64,000 nt of DNA, from contig CAJNOI010000019.1 of NCBI GenBank assembly GCA_905250115.1, positions 720,657 to 784,656 of the forward strand. The letters run 5' to 3'. The stretch is from Adineta steineri. Lineage: Eukaryota > Rotifera > Eurotatoria > Adinetida > Adinetidae. The notes below the pieces were generated by a model. It was not told the DNA's origin and did no database searches. It was given only the letters and a program-made list of their open reading frames with translations. This document shows, piece by piece, positions 37,571 to 49,677 of this stretch (positions are counted from its first letter, which is position 1; every line of letters begins with the position of its first letter). A program made the position numbers and the translations under genes.

Positions 37571-39229
37571 TGTTTTTTTATTATGAGATTCTAAAGATCG
37601 TTTGCGACTGATTTACAATAGAATGCTTCTAATTGGATCTCGAAGAAAGTCAATATATTTTTTTGCGGAAATGGTTCCTCTTCTCTATCCTCGTTATACC
37701 ATGTGTGTGTTATTCGTTATGCTAGAAGCAATAGGATCTTATAGGAAGAGGTCGCACAATAATGAATATACTCAAGTTTGAGAAGAACTCATAACAACAT
37801 GTATAATAAGCAATATAGTTGCGTTTTTTGAAGATATTATATAGAATTGCTAGTCATCCTACAACTATTTACACATGTTATTGTATTTAAAATTAATTAG
37901 AGATGTTGTTGAAAGTGTAAAGATTTAATATAAAAATAGTTTCAATATTATTTTATCACAATTGAAGATATTCAATTCAATTTTGTAAGTATAGCCTGAT
38001 CTATTAGTATATATGATATCTATAAGTTCAAATGATTTACTCTGTTGATATATCGTACCTTTTCAGAAAGATCTATTCTTTTGAAACTATAGAAGAAAAA
38101 TCATTTGATAGAATTTTTTATTAACTCTTATTGTTCATTTCAATAAGATGTTCAGCGAACATCACGTAAACATTGTCTTAACTATTTGTTCTATTCATTA
38201 TTCAATTAGAATAAAAGTCGCTTTGTTTGAGAAAAAACATCCTCTTTGATGTGACTGTCTGTCAACATTTAGACTAAAGCTTTTTCACACTTCATGACGA
38301 TCTAGTATGTCGCGTCTTTTTTTTTTATAGAATTATCGAGTATATTTTTTTTTTGTAAATAGTTTTAACCAGAATTGTTCTATCATAATTTTATGCATTA
38401 TTGTTTGCAATATGAAACAAGCATACAAAACAGGGTGAGTACCATCCGGATTTATATGCACAAACATTATTAATTTTATCGTCTTTTTCTTTAGTGATGA
38501 TGAATTATCAGTTCAGAAATTTTACATGAGTTTTGTAGATATAATTAACTTGAATTTAATCATCGCTCGAAAAAGACATCTGACAAACAGTTATTCAGAT
38601 CATTTTAACTACGCATGAGATATCAAGACTTGAATTAGCTCCGTACAGAAATTAAATTTATATTATTTTTTTGTTTTCATCTAATAAATGCAATAGAGTT
38701 TAAGCTTTTTGTTACATTCAATTAGAATATTAGGTATATTTATTCGGATGAAGAGAAAAAACATAAATATACTTAAACTAGGTATATATCATCATTCAAT
38801 ATTCAGTAGTTATGATTACTAAATAATTAAAAATATTGATGAGACTATTTTATTATCTATTTTTCTTCTTGTTCTTACAATAATCACTCATCATTTTTTA
38901 TGCTCATCGTACGGCATCTGTCTTACTACATTTCCTATCTTATTTTACATTCTCATCTGGTATTTCTTTTAGTATTATATAAATAAAAATGCAAAACAAC
39001 GATAGACATACAATCGATAGGAAATAACGAATCCTTTCGAATATCCTTGTCTATGTATTATATGATTGTCAAATGCTAGAAAATTGATCGCATCACTCTT
39101 ATCACTAGTTGTGATCAAGGTTATTATTAATACATAACAATTATCAATATCATCACCATATGATTTTTTTCAATTGATATTATCATCATTTCTTAGTATA
39201 AAAATTAGATATCATATTTTAGTCCAATT
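37571..39229. other. Intergenic region between divergent genes
   Basis: 1.66 kb of AT-rich DNA between the divergently transcribed succinyl-CoA ligase gene and the ion-channel gene. It should contain both promoters. I found no coding sequence, tRNA or repeat of note. Confidence 0.5.
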
Positions 39230-41318
39230 ATGCATAGTACAAAACAATCGACTTCTTTTTCGGAATCTATTAATCGTAAAGTTAATGATGTGATTAAACC
39301 ACCTATTACATCAAGCAGACGTGCAACAACGATTGGCAATATTGCACGAGGATCTTCCGCCGTTAATAATTTATCTTGCAATATTCGATCTGTTACTACA
39401 TCAGCAAGTATGTAACAATAAATTTCATTATTAGTTTGTATAGAATTCTAATTAACTTAATTGTATATGTTTATATGTAATAACAAAAACAAAAAATAGT
39501 CATAAAAAGAAGCTCTTATCATTTTTACGTCAAGATTTAAAAGTATTCTCTTTCCTACACTCTTCAGTTTAACCGCATCTCATTATAAGAAAATATTAAT
39601 AATAGTATATATCACGAAACTTACAAATAATAGATCATGCAAACTATCTCATGCTAGAATTAACACCCGTATTACGATAGAAGCAAAAAAATGACGTGAC
39701 AGAATCATCTTATGAGTTTCCTTAAGGAAAAACAATCGATTATACTGTGTTGAAAAATCATTATAATATGTAAAAGATATAACTGAAAATTGTTTGGAAA
39801 CTACCGGAAATTATTCGAAACTATTAAATACCATTGAGAATTATTATTAATAAGAAAAAAAAAGATAATACTCTGATTTCTACTAACTTCTAATAAAAAA
39901 TAATATTTAATTTTCAATTTTTCGGTTTATATGATTTCCTGTTTTTTTCTCTAGTGATGACATCATCCGCAAGTCATCCACGTTTTCAAATACAACGATC
40001 TCCTAATGAAATAAATACTAATATATCAAATGGTTTACCAAGTGTAAAACCACCACGTGAAGTAACTATTCGTGTTAAATTTATTCGTCTTGGTGAAGTA
40101 AGTTTATATTTCTAATGAAATCTTTTTATTCATTAAATATGAAAAGGTAATTACTTTACAAGAAAAATTTTTCGCTGAAATTGTTATTGAAGCACGATGG
40201 TTATATGATCGTACAGCAGCATCATGGAATCCAAATCTTTATGTTAAAAATGCAATTGGTGATATTAAACAAGAAATAACTAGTGAATTAGTGGATACAT
40301 TAGATGAACCGATTTATTTAGATGATTCAACACATGATGTTATTTATGTATGGGAAATACGTAAAGTTGTTGGTACATTTTGGGAAAAACTTGAATTAAA
40401 TAGTTTTCCAGTTGATGTTCAACAACTTTCATTACAAATTGTTACTAAATGTCCAACAGATGAATGTATTCTAGTTGAAAATCGTTTTCAACCATCAATG
40501 GTTAATCGAGAAGCTTTTCTAGGTAATTTTACCAACTTATAAATTATTAATAAATAATAATAATTATGTTTAGCACAACAAGAATGGTTTCTTTATGAAC
40601 ATATTGAAACACGTTCAACAATAACAACAGAAGATTTTAGTTTTCGACCTATCCGTCAATCGACATATCTTGGTAAACTTTTTGTTCTATATTCAAAAGA
40701 AAATTCTTATTTATTTAGTTACATGTTATGTTGCTCGTCGACCTGGTTATTTTTATTGGAATGTTTATTTACTTATTTTTCTAATTACAGTTATTGCACT
40801 TACTGTTTATGGTGTTGCACCTGAACTTCCTCAAAGTCGTCTTCAGATTACTTGTTCGTTAATTTTTTTTGAAATAAATATGTATATGTATATGTATATA
40901 TTCTTATCTAGGTACACTTTTACTAACATCAATAATGTTCCGCTGGTCGGTATCACGACTTCTTCCACCTGTATCCTATTTAACATTATTAGATAAATAT
41001 ACACTTATATCATTAGTTTTTATTTCTCTTAATTCTATATGGCATTCAATTATTGGTTATCTTATACGAACAATGAATGTATCAAAATCTATCGATAATT
41101 ATGTACTTGCACTGTTCACAATATTCTTCTTCCTATATCATATTATAATGGCTATTTCTTTATGTCAAGCATTGCATCATCGTCATTTAATGCTTGAAAA
41201 TGATCGTAAATATGCATCAAAATTAGCTGGGATGTTTGAAACATTTGCACAAGGTCATCATGCTGTACAACGTTTTAAAGATAGACAAAATTCAAGTAGT
41301 GCATCTTTATTTCTTTAA
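39230..41318 (+). CDS. Pentameric ligand-gated ion channel homologue lacking the Cys-loop cysteines
   Basis: Six exons. Exon 1 (39230-39407) encodes a Ser/Thr-rich leader without a signal peptide and is followed by an intron of about 545 nt, long for this region. A start at the ATG of 39960 (MTSSASHPRF) is therefore possible. The extracellular-type beta domain carries EARWLYD, WNPNLYVKNAIGD, WEIRKVVGTFWEKLELNSFPVDVQQLSLQI and WFLYEHIET. In classical receptors the segment around FPxDxQxC holds the disulphide loop; here the second Cys is Leu and no partner Cys lies 13 residues before. TM1 is GYFYWNVYLLIFLITVIALT. TM2-TM3 contains RLQITCTLLLTSIMFRWSVS and the LPPVSYLTLLDK link, and TM4 is NYVLALFTIFFFLYHIIMAI. 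The protein ends at TAA 41316-41318. The LP..SYLT link also recalls bacterial channels such as GLIC and ELIC (recall). The ligand and ion selectivity are unknown. Lack of a signal peptide is notable for a channel with an external N-domain. Confidence 0.8.
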
Positions 41319-41407
41319 ATATATATATATATACATATAGTACTATTTTTGTTTTGTTTGTATTCTATTTAACAAAAAAAAATATAATTTACATTGAAAT
41401 ATACATA

Positions 41408-43714
41408 TCACTGTCGTTTATAAATACATATTAGATTATTATTTGTAGTTAAACATAGATAATGTTCATTTAGACTAGCTGATAAAATATTTGGTAATAT
41501 AGAAATTTCAATTTGTTGATTTTCACAAATTGATTTTTTTGTTTCATGTGATTGAATTTTATGATAAAAAAATGAACCATGATTACTACCAACTATACAC
41601 TCAAATGATGATGTATCAGCATTATTTGTTGAATAGATAGCCATTTTAGTTGGAATTTGTCGAGATGGATTTGGAAGTGAATGAATAATATGTAACTGCT
41701 GATGTTTAAGTGATTGATCAAGATCGAAATAACATATGTAATCAAGATTAAGAATATTCATAGCAATTAAACGAATTGGATTATTAATTAAACGTAGTGA
41801 TTCTATATGTTCACTAACAGTCCATATTGATTTAGGTAATGCAAGTTGAATAGGTGATTGATTTTGTTTATCTTGATATTTAATAACAAAAAGACCTGAA
41901 GTTGTACCAACTAGAAGAACACTATTATTGTTATTAGATAATGGATAAAAAAGTAAATCAGTTATAAGAATAAGTGGACCATGACCATCATAAAGATTAT
42001 AGATGTGTGTACTAGATACTTTGTTAATAAACATTGATGAATCAACATAATCAAATGGTACAGTAGGTTTATTTTGTTTACGAATAAACGATTGAAGTCG
42101 ATCGATATATGATCGAATATTAATAAAACGAACAGTATGATATGAACCAATAACTAACGTAAATGGATTACTCGAATGCCAAGTTAAACAATTGATTGAT
42201 GAATTCTATGAATACATAAAGAAATTTTTAAGCTATGTATTTTCAAAGATCATTAGTAAGACTTTCACGGTTAACTTAAGTGAGCTCTAAATGTCAAGTT
42301 TTCGACAACTTGTAGCTTGTAACTGTGTGCTTTTTTTCTTGAGCATCACTAGTCCACTCAGCACAGTCCAGAGTATCTATTAGAGCAATCAAAAACAGAT
42401 GATTACAGTTTCAGGTAGAATCTTTCGCGAAAACTTCGACATGCGTAAACTCCAAATTTGGAGTACACTTATATCGTATATCAATGTAAATGAACTCTTA
42501 CAAATATTCAATCTTTTCTATATTCTTATCTCGTTTATCTCTTCATACATTTTTAATATAATAAAAGCAACGAGATTTATCGATGATAGAATTACACATC
42601 ACTATCATTGATTAATTTCTTTTTTGTTATTTAGATAACTTACAGGTAATTCAATATGTCCAAACATAAGTTTCCATTTTGGTGATAATAAATAAATCGA
42701 ACCATTCGTTGCTCCAACAGCTAATATTTTTAAATCTTCAATTTCAATCCAAGATAAACATGAAAAATATGTTTTATTTTTATCTTTTAATTTTTTAGTA
42801 TTCGATGTAACTTTTGAAGATAATGTCGTTAATTCAAATAAATGTGTTATTTCACATGTATTACAATTAATAAAACATACTTTTTGACCACCACAAGTTG
42901 CTAAAATATGATTTGATGTATTTGGTACAAATGCGCACATATGTACAGATATTGTTGTTAAATCTTCCTTTGACTGATGATGAGAATGAAAAAGTTTTAT
43001 TGGTTGAAAATAATTTGTTTTAGTTGTTTCTTTAATATTCATTAATAATTGAAAATCATCAGTTAGATATGTTTGAAAATTTTGTTTGATTTGTAAATAA
43101 AATTCATTGAATTTTTTTTCAATAAAATAATTTCCTAATGGTGATAGAGAAAATTCTGAAAAAATCTCTTGTTTTTCAATTAAATTTATTATTGTTTGAC
43201 GAAAATCACCAAAAACTATTTCACATATTTTTTGTTTTTTATAATATGGAAAAGAATTTAATTGTATTAATAATTGATTATATTTTATTTGATCATTATA
43301 AATTTGTTCTTGATTAAAATCAATTAAATGTTCAATTGTTGGACAAATATATAATGATAAAAATCTTTCATTATTTCGTAATAAATTTTCTGTAATATTT
43401 AATATTTTTAAATATTTAAAATCTTTAAGAAATAAAAGTGTTTCTAATTTATTCGAACTTAAATTAAGATATTCAATGGAATTTAAAAATGTTTTTGACC
43501 AATCGATATTAATTGATATCAATTGATTTGAAGATAAATCAAGTGATTTAAGTTTAGGAAATTGTTCAAATGGAAATCTATCGATTTTTAGCAATTTTAA
43601 ATTTGATAAATTAAGTTCTGTTAATTGATCATAAGAAGTTATTGTTGATAAATGTTTACATGATATTAGTAATGGTAATATTTCATTTTGACATTGTTTA
43701 TTAATTGAAATCAT
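41408..43714 (-). CDS. LRWD1: Leucine-rich repeat and WD repeat protein, LRWD1/ORCA-like
   Basis: Two exons (43714-42644 and 42205-41408) with a 438-nt intron. The N-terminal third has about four leucine-rich repeats: LTELNLSNLKLLKI, LKSLDLSSNQL, IEYLNLSSNKLETL and LKILNITENLL. A Lys/Phe-rich linker follows, then WD40-type blades: HMCAFVPNTSNHILATCGG, CLSWIEIEDLKILAVGATNG, CLTWHSSNPFTLVIGSYHTV, LLVGTTSGLFVIKYQD and others to the TGA at 41408. The order LRR-linker-WD matches LRWD1, which binds the origin recognition complex and stabilises it on heterochromatin (established for mammals). The start at 43714 (MISINKQC) directly follows a splice-acceptor-like TTCCAG; an in-frame ATG at 43735 is the alternative. 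It lies just downstream of AKAP10 on the same strand. Confidence 0.75.
42291..42442. repeat. Short inverted repeat inside the LRWD1-like intron (possible MITE remnant)
   Basis: The arms ATGTCAAGTTTTCG (42291-42304) and CGAAAACTTCGACAT (42428-42442) are complementary apart from one inserted C. Weaker complementarity extends outward by about 15 nt. The host intron is 438 nt, several times the local norm, as expected if an element of about 200 bp had inserted. No clear target duplication or superfamily signature was seen. Confidence 0.35.
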
Positions 43715-43717
43715 AAT

Positions 43718-43774
43718 CTGGAACGATAAAATCATTTGAAAAATAATAACAGAAGAAGAAGAATAAAAAAGGAA
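43718..43774 (-). promoter_or_regulatory. Intercistronic spacer with polypyrimidine tract and acceptor before LRWD1
   Basis: Read on the minus strand, the 57 nt after the AKAP10 stop contain a pyrimidine-rich run (CCTTTTTTATTCTTCTTC) and end in TTCCAG, followed three bases later by the LRWD1 ATG. There is no room for a usual promoter and polyadenylation region. This is what a spliced-leader acceptor site in an operon would look like. Spliced-leader trans-splicing is known in bdelloid rotifers; its use here is inference. Confidence 0.5.
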
Positions 43775-46294
43775 TTAATCAATATCTAAATTAGCAGTAT
43801 GATTTGTTATTTCATTAATAAATGTTTTAGCAAATTGTGCTGCCGCTTCATCGGTTACCTAAAATATTTTTCAAATATATATATTATTGAAAATAGAATA
43901 TAATTTACAATTTCATCTTGTTCATTACGAACTAATTGTGTAATAAATTGGAATGGTTTCGAAGGTGTTTTACGATTCAATGATGAACTATTATCAATTG
44001 AATCAACATCAGGATCACGTATAAAACGGCCTAATGAATCAACATATCCCATTGAAAATCGTCTAAAAAACAAACATTGCATTTTATTTGACTTATATTG
44101 ATATCATAGGTATTGAAAATTGAAAAGAATTTCTATCTCGGCACACTTCTATACATAATGAAACAGTTCTATCTACAGTGAAACCTCTCTATAGTGGACA
44201 CCATTGGGCTTTTCAAAAGTGTCCACTTTGTAGAGGTGAGGTTACCTCTGAAAGAATACTTTATTAAACGAAGTAAATGTGTTTTCTGGACATCAGACGA
44301 TTGTTAATGAATATGACAGAACATTACTATTTATCTTTACTTCTGTTTATATTAACTTTCGCTCTCGAAAAACATGGTTTGTTAAAAAAATAGTCAAATC
44401 TTTTTTGTAGACGCTGTTAAACTTGTCAATAATCCTCATCGTATAAAATTATATAACAATGTCCACTATCCAGAGGTTCACCTTCAGCAAAAAATATAAT
44501 TTTGGACTTTTAAAACTGTCCACTATATGGAGGTGTTCACTATAGAGAGTGTCCACTATAAAGGGGTGTCCACTATGAGAGGTTTTACTGTAGAATTCTT
44601 TGTTCGTTTAATCAGTCAAATTATTCTTGATTTTCGGCTTTCGCCAATCGCGAAGAGACAGTAAGTCTTATTTTATATATATTAGTAATTATTTACCCTT
44701 TAGGTCGAATATCTGTTTCTTGATTAATACTTAAACAGGATGATGATGTACTTATATTTCTTTGTCGATTTAATGGTTTTGATTGTATGATAGTATCTGA
44801 ATTAATCGATGCTCTATCTATCATTTATATAATTCATATTTTTGATTATATAAGAAAGATAATTATTTACCAGAGTCAAATGTTTTCATTTGTTGTGAAT
44901 GGGATATAGAATCATCATGACGTAATTTTAACATAAGATCAGTAATATATCGATAAAATATCGTACTTTGTAAAAATTGAGGAAAATATTGCTAATAAAG
45001 TAAAATGTATTTTTTTTTGTTTATAATTCTCATAACTTACACGTTGTAATATAATATAAACAATCCAACTTGCTTGATCAAATGTATCAATAGATGGACC
45101 GGCATTAAGATCTGGTTGACAAATACTACACTCAATTTTTGCACGAATAACATCATCAAAACCTAATCTTAATGGTGCTTGCAACGAAATATATCTATTT
45201 TTGAATAAAAAATCAGATTTGAAAACGAAAAATTGAATTTTTTAACTAACTGTTCATAAATAGATAATGCATTTTGTGTTAATACTTGATTATTAAGTTG
45301 TCTATTGATAATATTTTGATAAAAATCTTCTACATCAATCCAAAATCGAATAAGATTAGTTATTTTTTCTTGTTCAGCAAACTAGATTAACTAATTTTTA
45401 TTTTATAATACCAAAAAACAAATTTTCATTTCTTTCTAACCTTCATCAAATACGATAATGAATTATTATGATATAAAAAATCATGTAATTGTAATTCATT
45501 ACTTGTTAACATTTTTAATTGATAATTTAAATGAAAACTACTTTCTAAATATATCGGATAGGCACTAGAATAAAAAACATAAATATATTTTTATCAATTA
45601 AACTTTAAATAACTTTTGTTCAATTAATTCCCAGATATGTTCACGTGCCATATGAAAACAATTCGAATCTGGTTTATTATTATTATTTGATGGACATATT
45701 AATACTATAGAAATTCGGATATGATTAAAATTTTAATTTAAGAAAAATGATTTTACAAAGAGTTGTTCGTCGTATTGCATCATTGATTGGAACACTATAT
45801 TTTGCATCGATTGATAAATACCTATGAAATAATGTTAATGCGATTGTTTGGTGATCATCATTGGAATTTTCTCGAAGTATTTTCTCAAATGTATTTATAT
45901 CAAGTATAAATTTTATATAAGATAATAATGAACATGAATCCATATAATGTATAAAATAATCAAGTTCATCATTAGGTGTATAAATAAGATTGTACAGAGA
46001 ACGATGAAAATGAGAATGACGAAGAGAAACAAGTTCAGATGATATCGTACAATGACCTAAAAATTTGATGCAGGAGGATAAAGAAAAAAGAATATTTTTC
46101 TTTTTATACCTGATTGCATAGCTAAATCTTGATAATAAGACCATTGTTGTACACTAGAAAATGTTTTTGAATCACTTTTATTATACTTGCGAATTTTTTC
46201 TATAAAAGATTTTAATAAATAAAAACAAATAAATATAATTTTCAAAAAAAATCTCACCTTTATTACTATTATGAAATGAACGAAAGAAAGACAT
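43775..46294 (-). CDS. AKAP10: Dual-specificity A-kinase anchoring protein 2 (D-AKAP2), two RGS domains and PKA-binding helix
   Basis: About nine exons. The start at 46294, MSFFRSFHNSNKEK, resembles the MSFFR start region of mammalian AKAP10. RGS domain 1 spans about 46050-45620 (DYFIHYMDSCSLLSYIKFIL, ALTLFHRYLSIDAK, PINDAIRRTTL and DSNCFHMAREHIWELIEQ). RGS domain 2 spans about 45560-44900 (LHDFLYHNNSLSYLMKFAEQ, RFWIDVEDFYQ, IYEQYISLQAPLRLGFDDVI and FLQSTIFYRYITDLM). Then come a Ser-rich linker, the motif MGYVDSLGRFIRDPD, and a C-terminal amphipathic helix, DEAAAQFAKTFINEIT, placed where D-AKAP2 binds the regulatory subunits of protein kinase A. The protein ties PKA to membranes or endosomes and its RGS domains bind Rab GTPases (known for mammals). 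Compared with vertebrates the RGS1 insert is short and no PDZ-binding end is evident. The stop is TAA at 43775-43777. One intron carries a MITE. Confidence 0.88.
44176..44590. mobile_element. pogo/Tigger-like MITE in an AKAP10 intron
   Basis: A 415-bp element is bounded by terminal inverted repeats 44176-44202 (starts CAGTGAAACCTCTCTATAGT) and 44565-44590. The reverse complement of the right arm, CAGTAAAACCTCTCATAGTG onward, matches the left arm except for one substitution and one missing base. TA dinucleotides flank it at 44174-44175 and 44591-44592, as expected for TA target duplication. CAGTRAAACCTC ends followed by GGACACC are typical of Tigger/pogo-class ends (recall). Inside the right part, GTCCACTAT recurs several times as subterminal repeats. 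No transposase frame is present, so it is non-autonomous. The well-matched arms suggest a fairly recent insertion. Confidence 0.85.
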
Positions 46295-49200
46295 AATTAT
46301 TATTTACATCTAATTTTTGAAAACTAAAAGAAATACGATTATTTTCTATTGTGGTTATTTATGACTCATATCATACTTAGATTCGTGTATTGTTAGTATT
46401 ACTATATCTTCTTTATTCTAACAGAGGGTGTTAGATGTTAGACACAAATAAGAAAGTAAAATTTATGTTGTACGACCTTTTTATTATAAAGGATTGAATA
46501 TAACATGAAATGATATCAAATGAATTTTATTAATTGAAAGAAAATGATTATTTCAAATAGTTATGACACAACTAACTGCTCCAATAACAGATATCTTTTT
46601 GAATCAATACCATACATAACAAAAATACGATTATCTATAGATTATATATATATACAATTATTACGTAGAATATTTATTAGTATAATTATATACCAAGAAT
46701 TTCAGCGCGTAGATCATGTCGTGCTTGTTTCATATAATTTATTGTGTTCAAGTTCAGTACAATCACCGATGGCATACAACGAATCTGATTCTGTAACTAC
46801 ATATATTTGAAAAGATATAAAATCAATATATTAAACATAACAATTCAATTCATTTTTTTAGTTAAAACAACATTGAAATGAAAATTCCAAATTGATTTAT
46901 ATTTCAGTATGAAACTAAAGATGGAAGTGAATATGAATATTAGTATTCAGTTTTGAATATTCAACTGAATTGAATCTCTTAATCAAATTAGAAAAAAGAG
47001 ACAAAATTTAATTTAATACAATTTTTACATAAATTATTTCGATTAAGTTTTATTAATAATATGAAAGATCAATACATTGAAATATTTTTATAAAACTTTC
47101 ATCATTAATAATATTTTGTTTGTATTGAAATAAAACACCGTCAGAAAATCAAAATAAAATATTTAGTTGAGTTTTGAATTCTAATATATATATATATTCA
47201 ATAATCAATTAAATAAAAAGTATAGTTTTAAATGATAAATAAAACTATTAAAATATTAATCATTAGATTTCATATTTGATCGAGACTTTTTATTTGATAA
47301 ATATTAAGAAAATTTTATAATAAAAAAATACAAAAGACAAATTAGTTTATCATGTTTTTATAAGAAAAAAAATGAGAAAGTTTCTTTTATGTAATTTCTA
47401 TTGTATAGTAACAGAATGATAAATGTTATTTATAATATTTTAGTGAATACATATTATTTTAGTTAACGAAATTTTTCATATTCTACTTTATAGTATCCAA
47501 TAGTAGAAAAGAAATAATAGTTTCTATCATATAATTGAATTTTTTTTTATCTTTGATTAATCACATTTATATTTTGTCTACCTAACTCATATTGAAAATA
47601 ACATAAGAGCAAATATAAATTATTTCTATTAGATATATTTTATTAACTAATTCTAATATTTGCATTTTTATAAAAGTTTATCTTGAAAAATAAATCAAAT
47701 TTATAAAATGTAAGAGTAATAAACAAGAGTTAATTTTGTCTTAATTAATTTTATAAAATTAAAATGATTTCTTTTTATTATCCAAAAGTTTGTGTGTTTA
47801 CTATTTGTTGATTTTCTCTATGAAGACTACTTTTTCAAATTTATTATATTATTTAATTATTCAATAAACTTTTATACATAGATAAGTTTATTTCAAAGCT
47901 AAAAGCGAACAATAGAAGACTTTATATAAACAATGTATTATTTTAATAAAAATTATATTTTATTATAAATATTATATATACATATCTGTTTATAAATGGA
48001 AATGCATTTTGGATTTCAGATGATATAAAATATAAAATGAGTATTAACAATAATAATAGAATATTCACTATATTGAAATACATATGCATGTATTTTATAA
48101 TCGTAATTAAATATTCTTTCCTTATATAACTTTATACAATTTATAACATAAAAAATATACTTTAATCTTGACATTTTAAAATAAAAATATAGAGAGTACC
48201 CAGCATTCAGGTCATCGAAGGTAAATAAGGAGAGAAAAGATATGATAAAAGAAATAATAAATCATCGAAATTGTCATAATATAAAACGAAGCAATAATAT
48301 GTCAAATAAAATAAACGACGAATAATATCTATCCCGATTGCATCAAATACAAAATGTATTCAAAACAAAAAATCTATACAAATATTTGATTTATTTTTGC
48401 AATAACAAAATGTCGATTGTATTCAACTTGTTTAAATATCTCTTTTTATTTGAATTAATTTAGAAGAAATAAAAAATTAATATAAAGATAAATATGAGAG
48501 ATTTATTAATTGATCATAATTACATATGCAATTTATAATAATACTATAAGATATCTCGTATTTGTTTTTTTGCTTCATTTTTGTAATATATTTTTGATTT
48601 GATCAAAATACAACGGTATTCGATAATAGGTACGGCTTGTTTCAGTTATGATTTATTATTCTCTTTCATATAAACTTAGATAAGACGAATTATAATGAAT
48701 GAATGGATATAATAGGAATGATAGAAATTAAACAGTCATTGGACCATAATACAACAATACATGACAAGTAAAGTCAAAACATAAATATGAATACATTATT
48801 TTTTGTCAAAAACATTTGCAGCGAAAGGGTGATGTATTTTTATGTGAATATAATATTTATTAGGTAATAGTTAGTTAAAATCCCTTTCGATATAAATTTT
48901 CTTTCTTAAAAACTATAAGAATTATGTATATTTCTAGAGTTATATAATAAGAAATGATAGTTTGACTTTAATAGATTTGAAAAGATTTCTTATTAAGTAA
49001 TAAAAAATATTTTCGAAAAAAACAATATTCATTTTTCTCTTTTGATTTTTGATTTGTTCGAGTAAAAAAATTATATCATAGGTGCTTATATCTAGAAAAT
49101 GTTTTTAAACGTCAATATGAAAAGTATTTTTTATGAGAAAAATTTCTTATCTTACTCGATGACTTAAAAAAATATGCTTCATGGTTCGATAGACATAATT

Positions 49201-49677
49201 ACTTCACCTTTAATCAGTATGAAACTTTTTGCGTTGTTTTATATATTTCTTTTTTCATAAACTAAATACATTTTATTCATATCATTATTTATTTATTTTA
49301 TTTTATTAGTTAACTTTATCATTCAATTTTGTTATAAAAATATAATTTTATACTTGTTTACTATTATATATCTGTATTTTTTTTCTAATATTTGTATGAA
49401 ATATTATACATATACATCGAGATAATAAGGCAAATATTAAATAATAACTAATGTCTATATTAATAAAGAATTTTTAGTTTTATGAAGTTTTCTCTTCGTC
49501 AACAAATATAACGAGGGAAAATAGTAAAAATGACTACAATAACTAGAAGATAGAGATGATTAATTAAAATATTAGTTTTATAATTATGAAATGAGAAAAA
49601 TATATAATAAATTGTGTCAGTTTGATTTCATTTAAATGATAAATCTTCATGAAATTATATTTTTATTATAGATTAAA
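46295..49677. other. AT-rich gene-poor region
   Basis: 3.4 kb of strongly AT-rich DNA upstream of both AKAP10 (minus) and the FG-GAP gene (plus). An 88-codon open frame at 46544-46810 has no recognisable domain and no flanking splice logic. I see no tRNA, tandem array or element with clear termini. Confidence 0.45.

Noticed and set aside
46544..46810. 88-codon plus-strand open frame
   Set aside because: Ile/Tyr-rich translation of AT-rich DNA without a domain or neighbours that splice to it.
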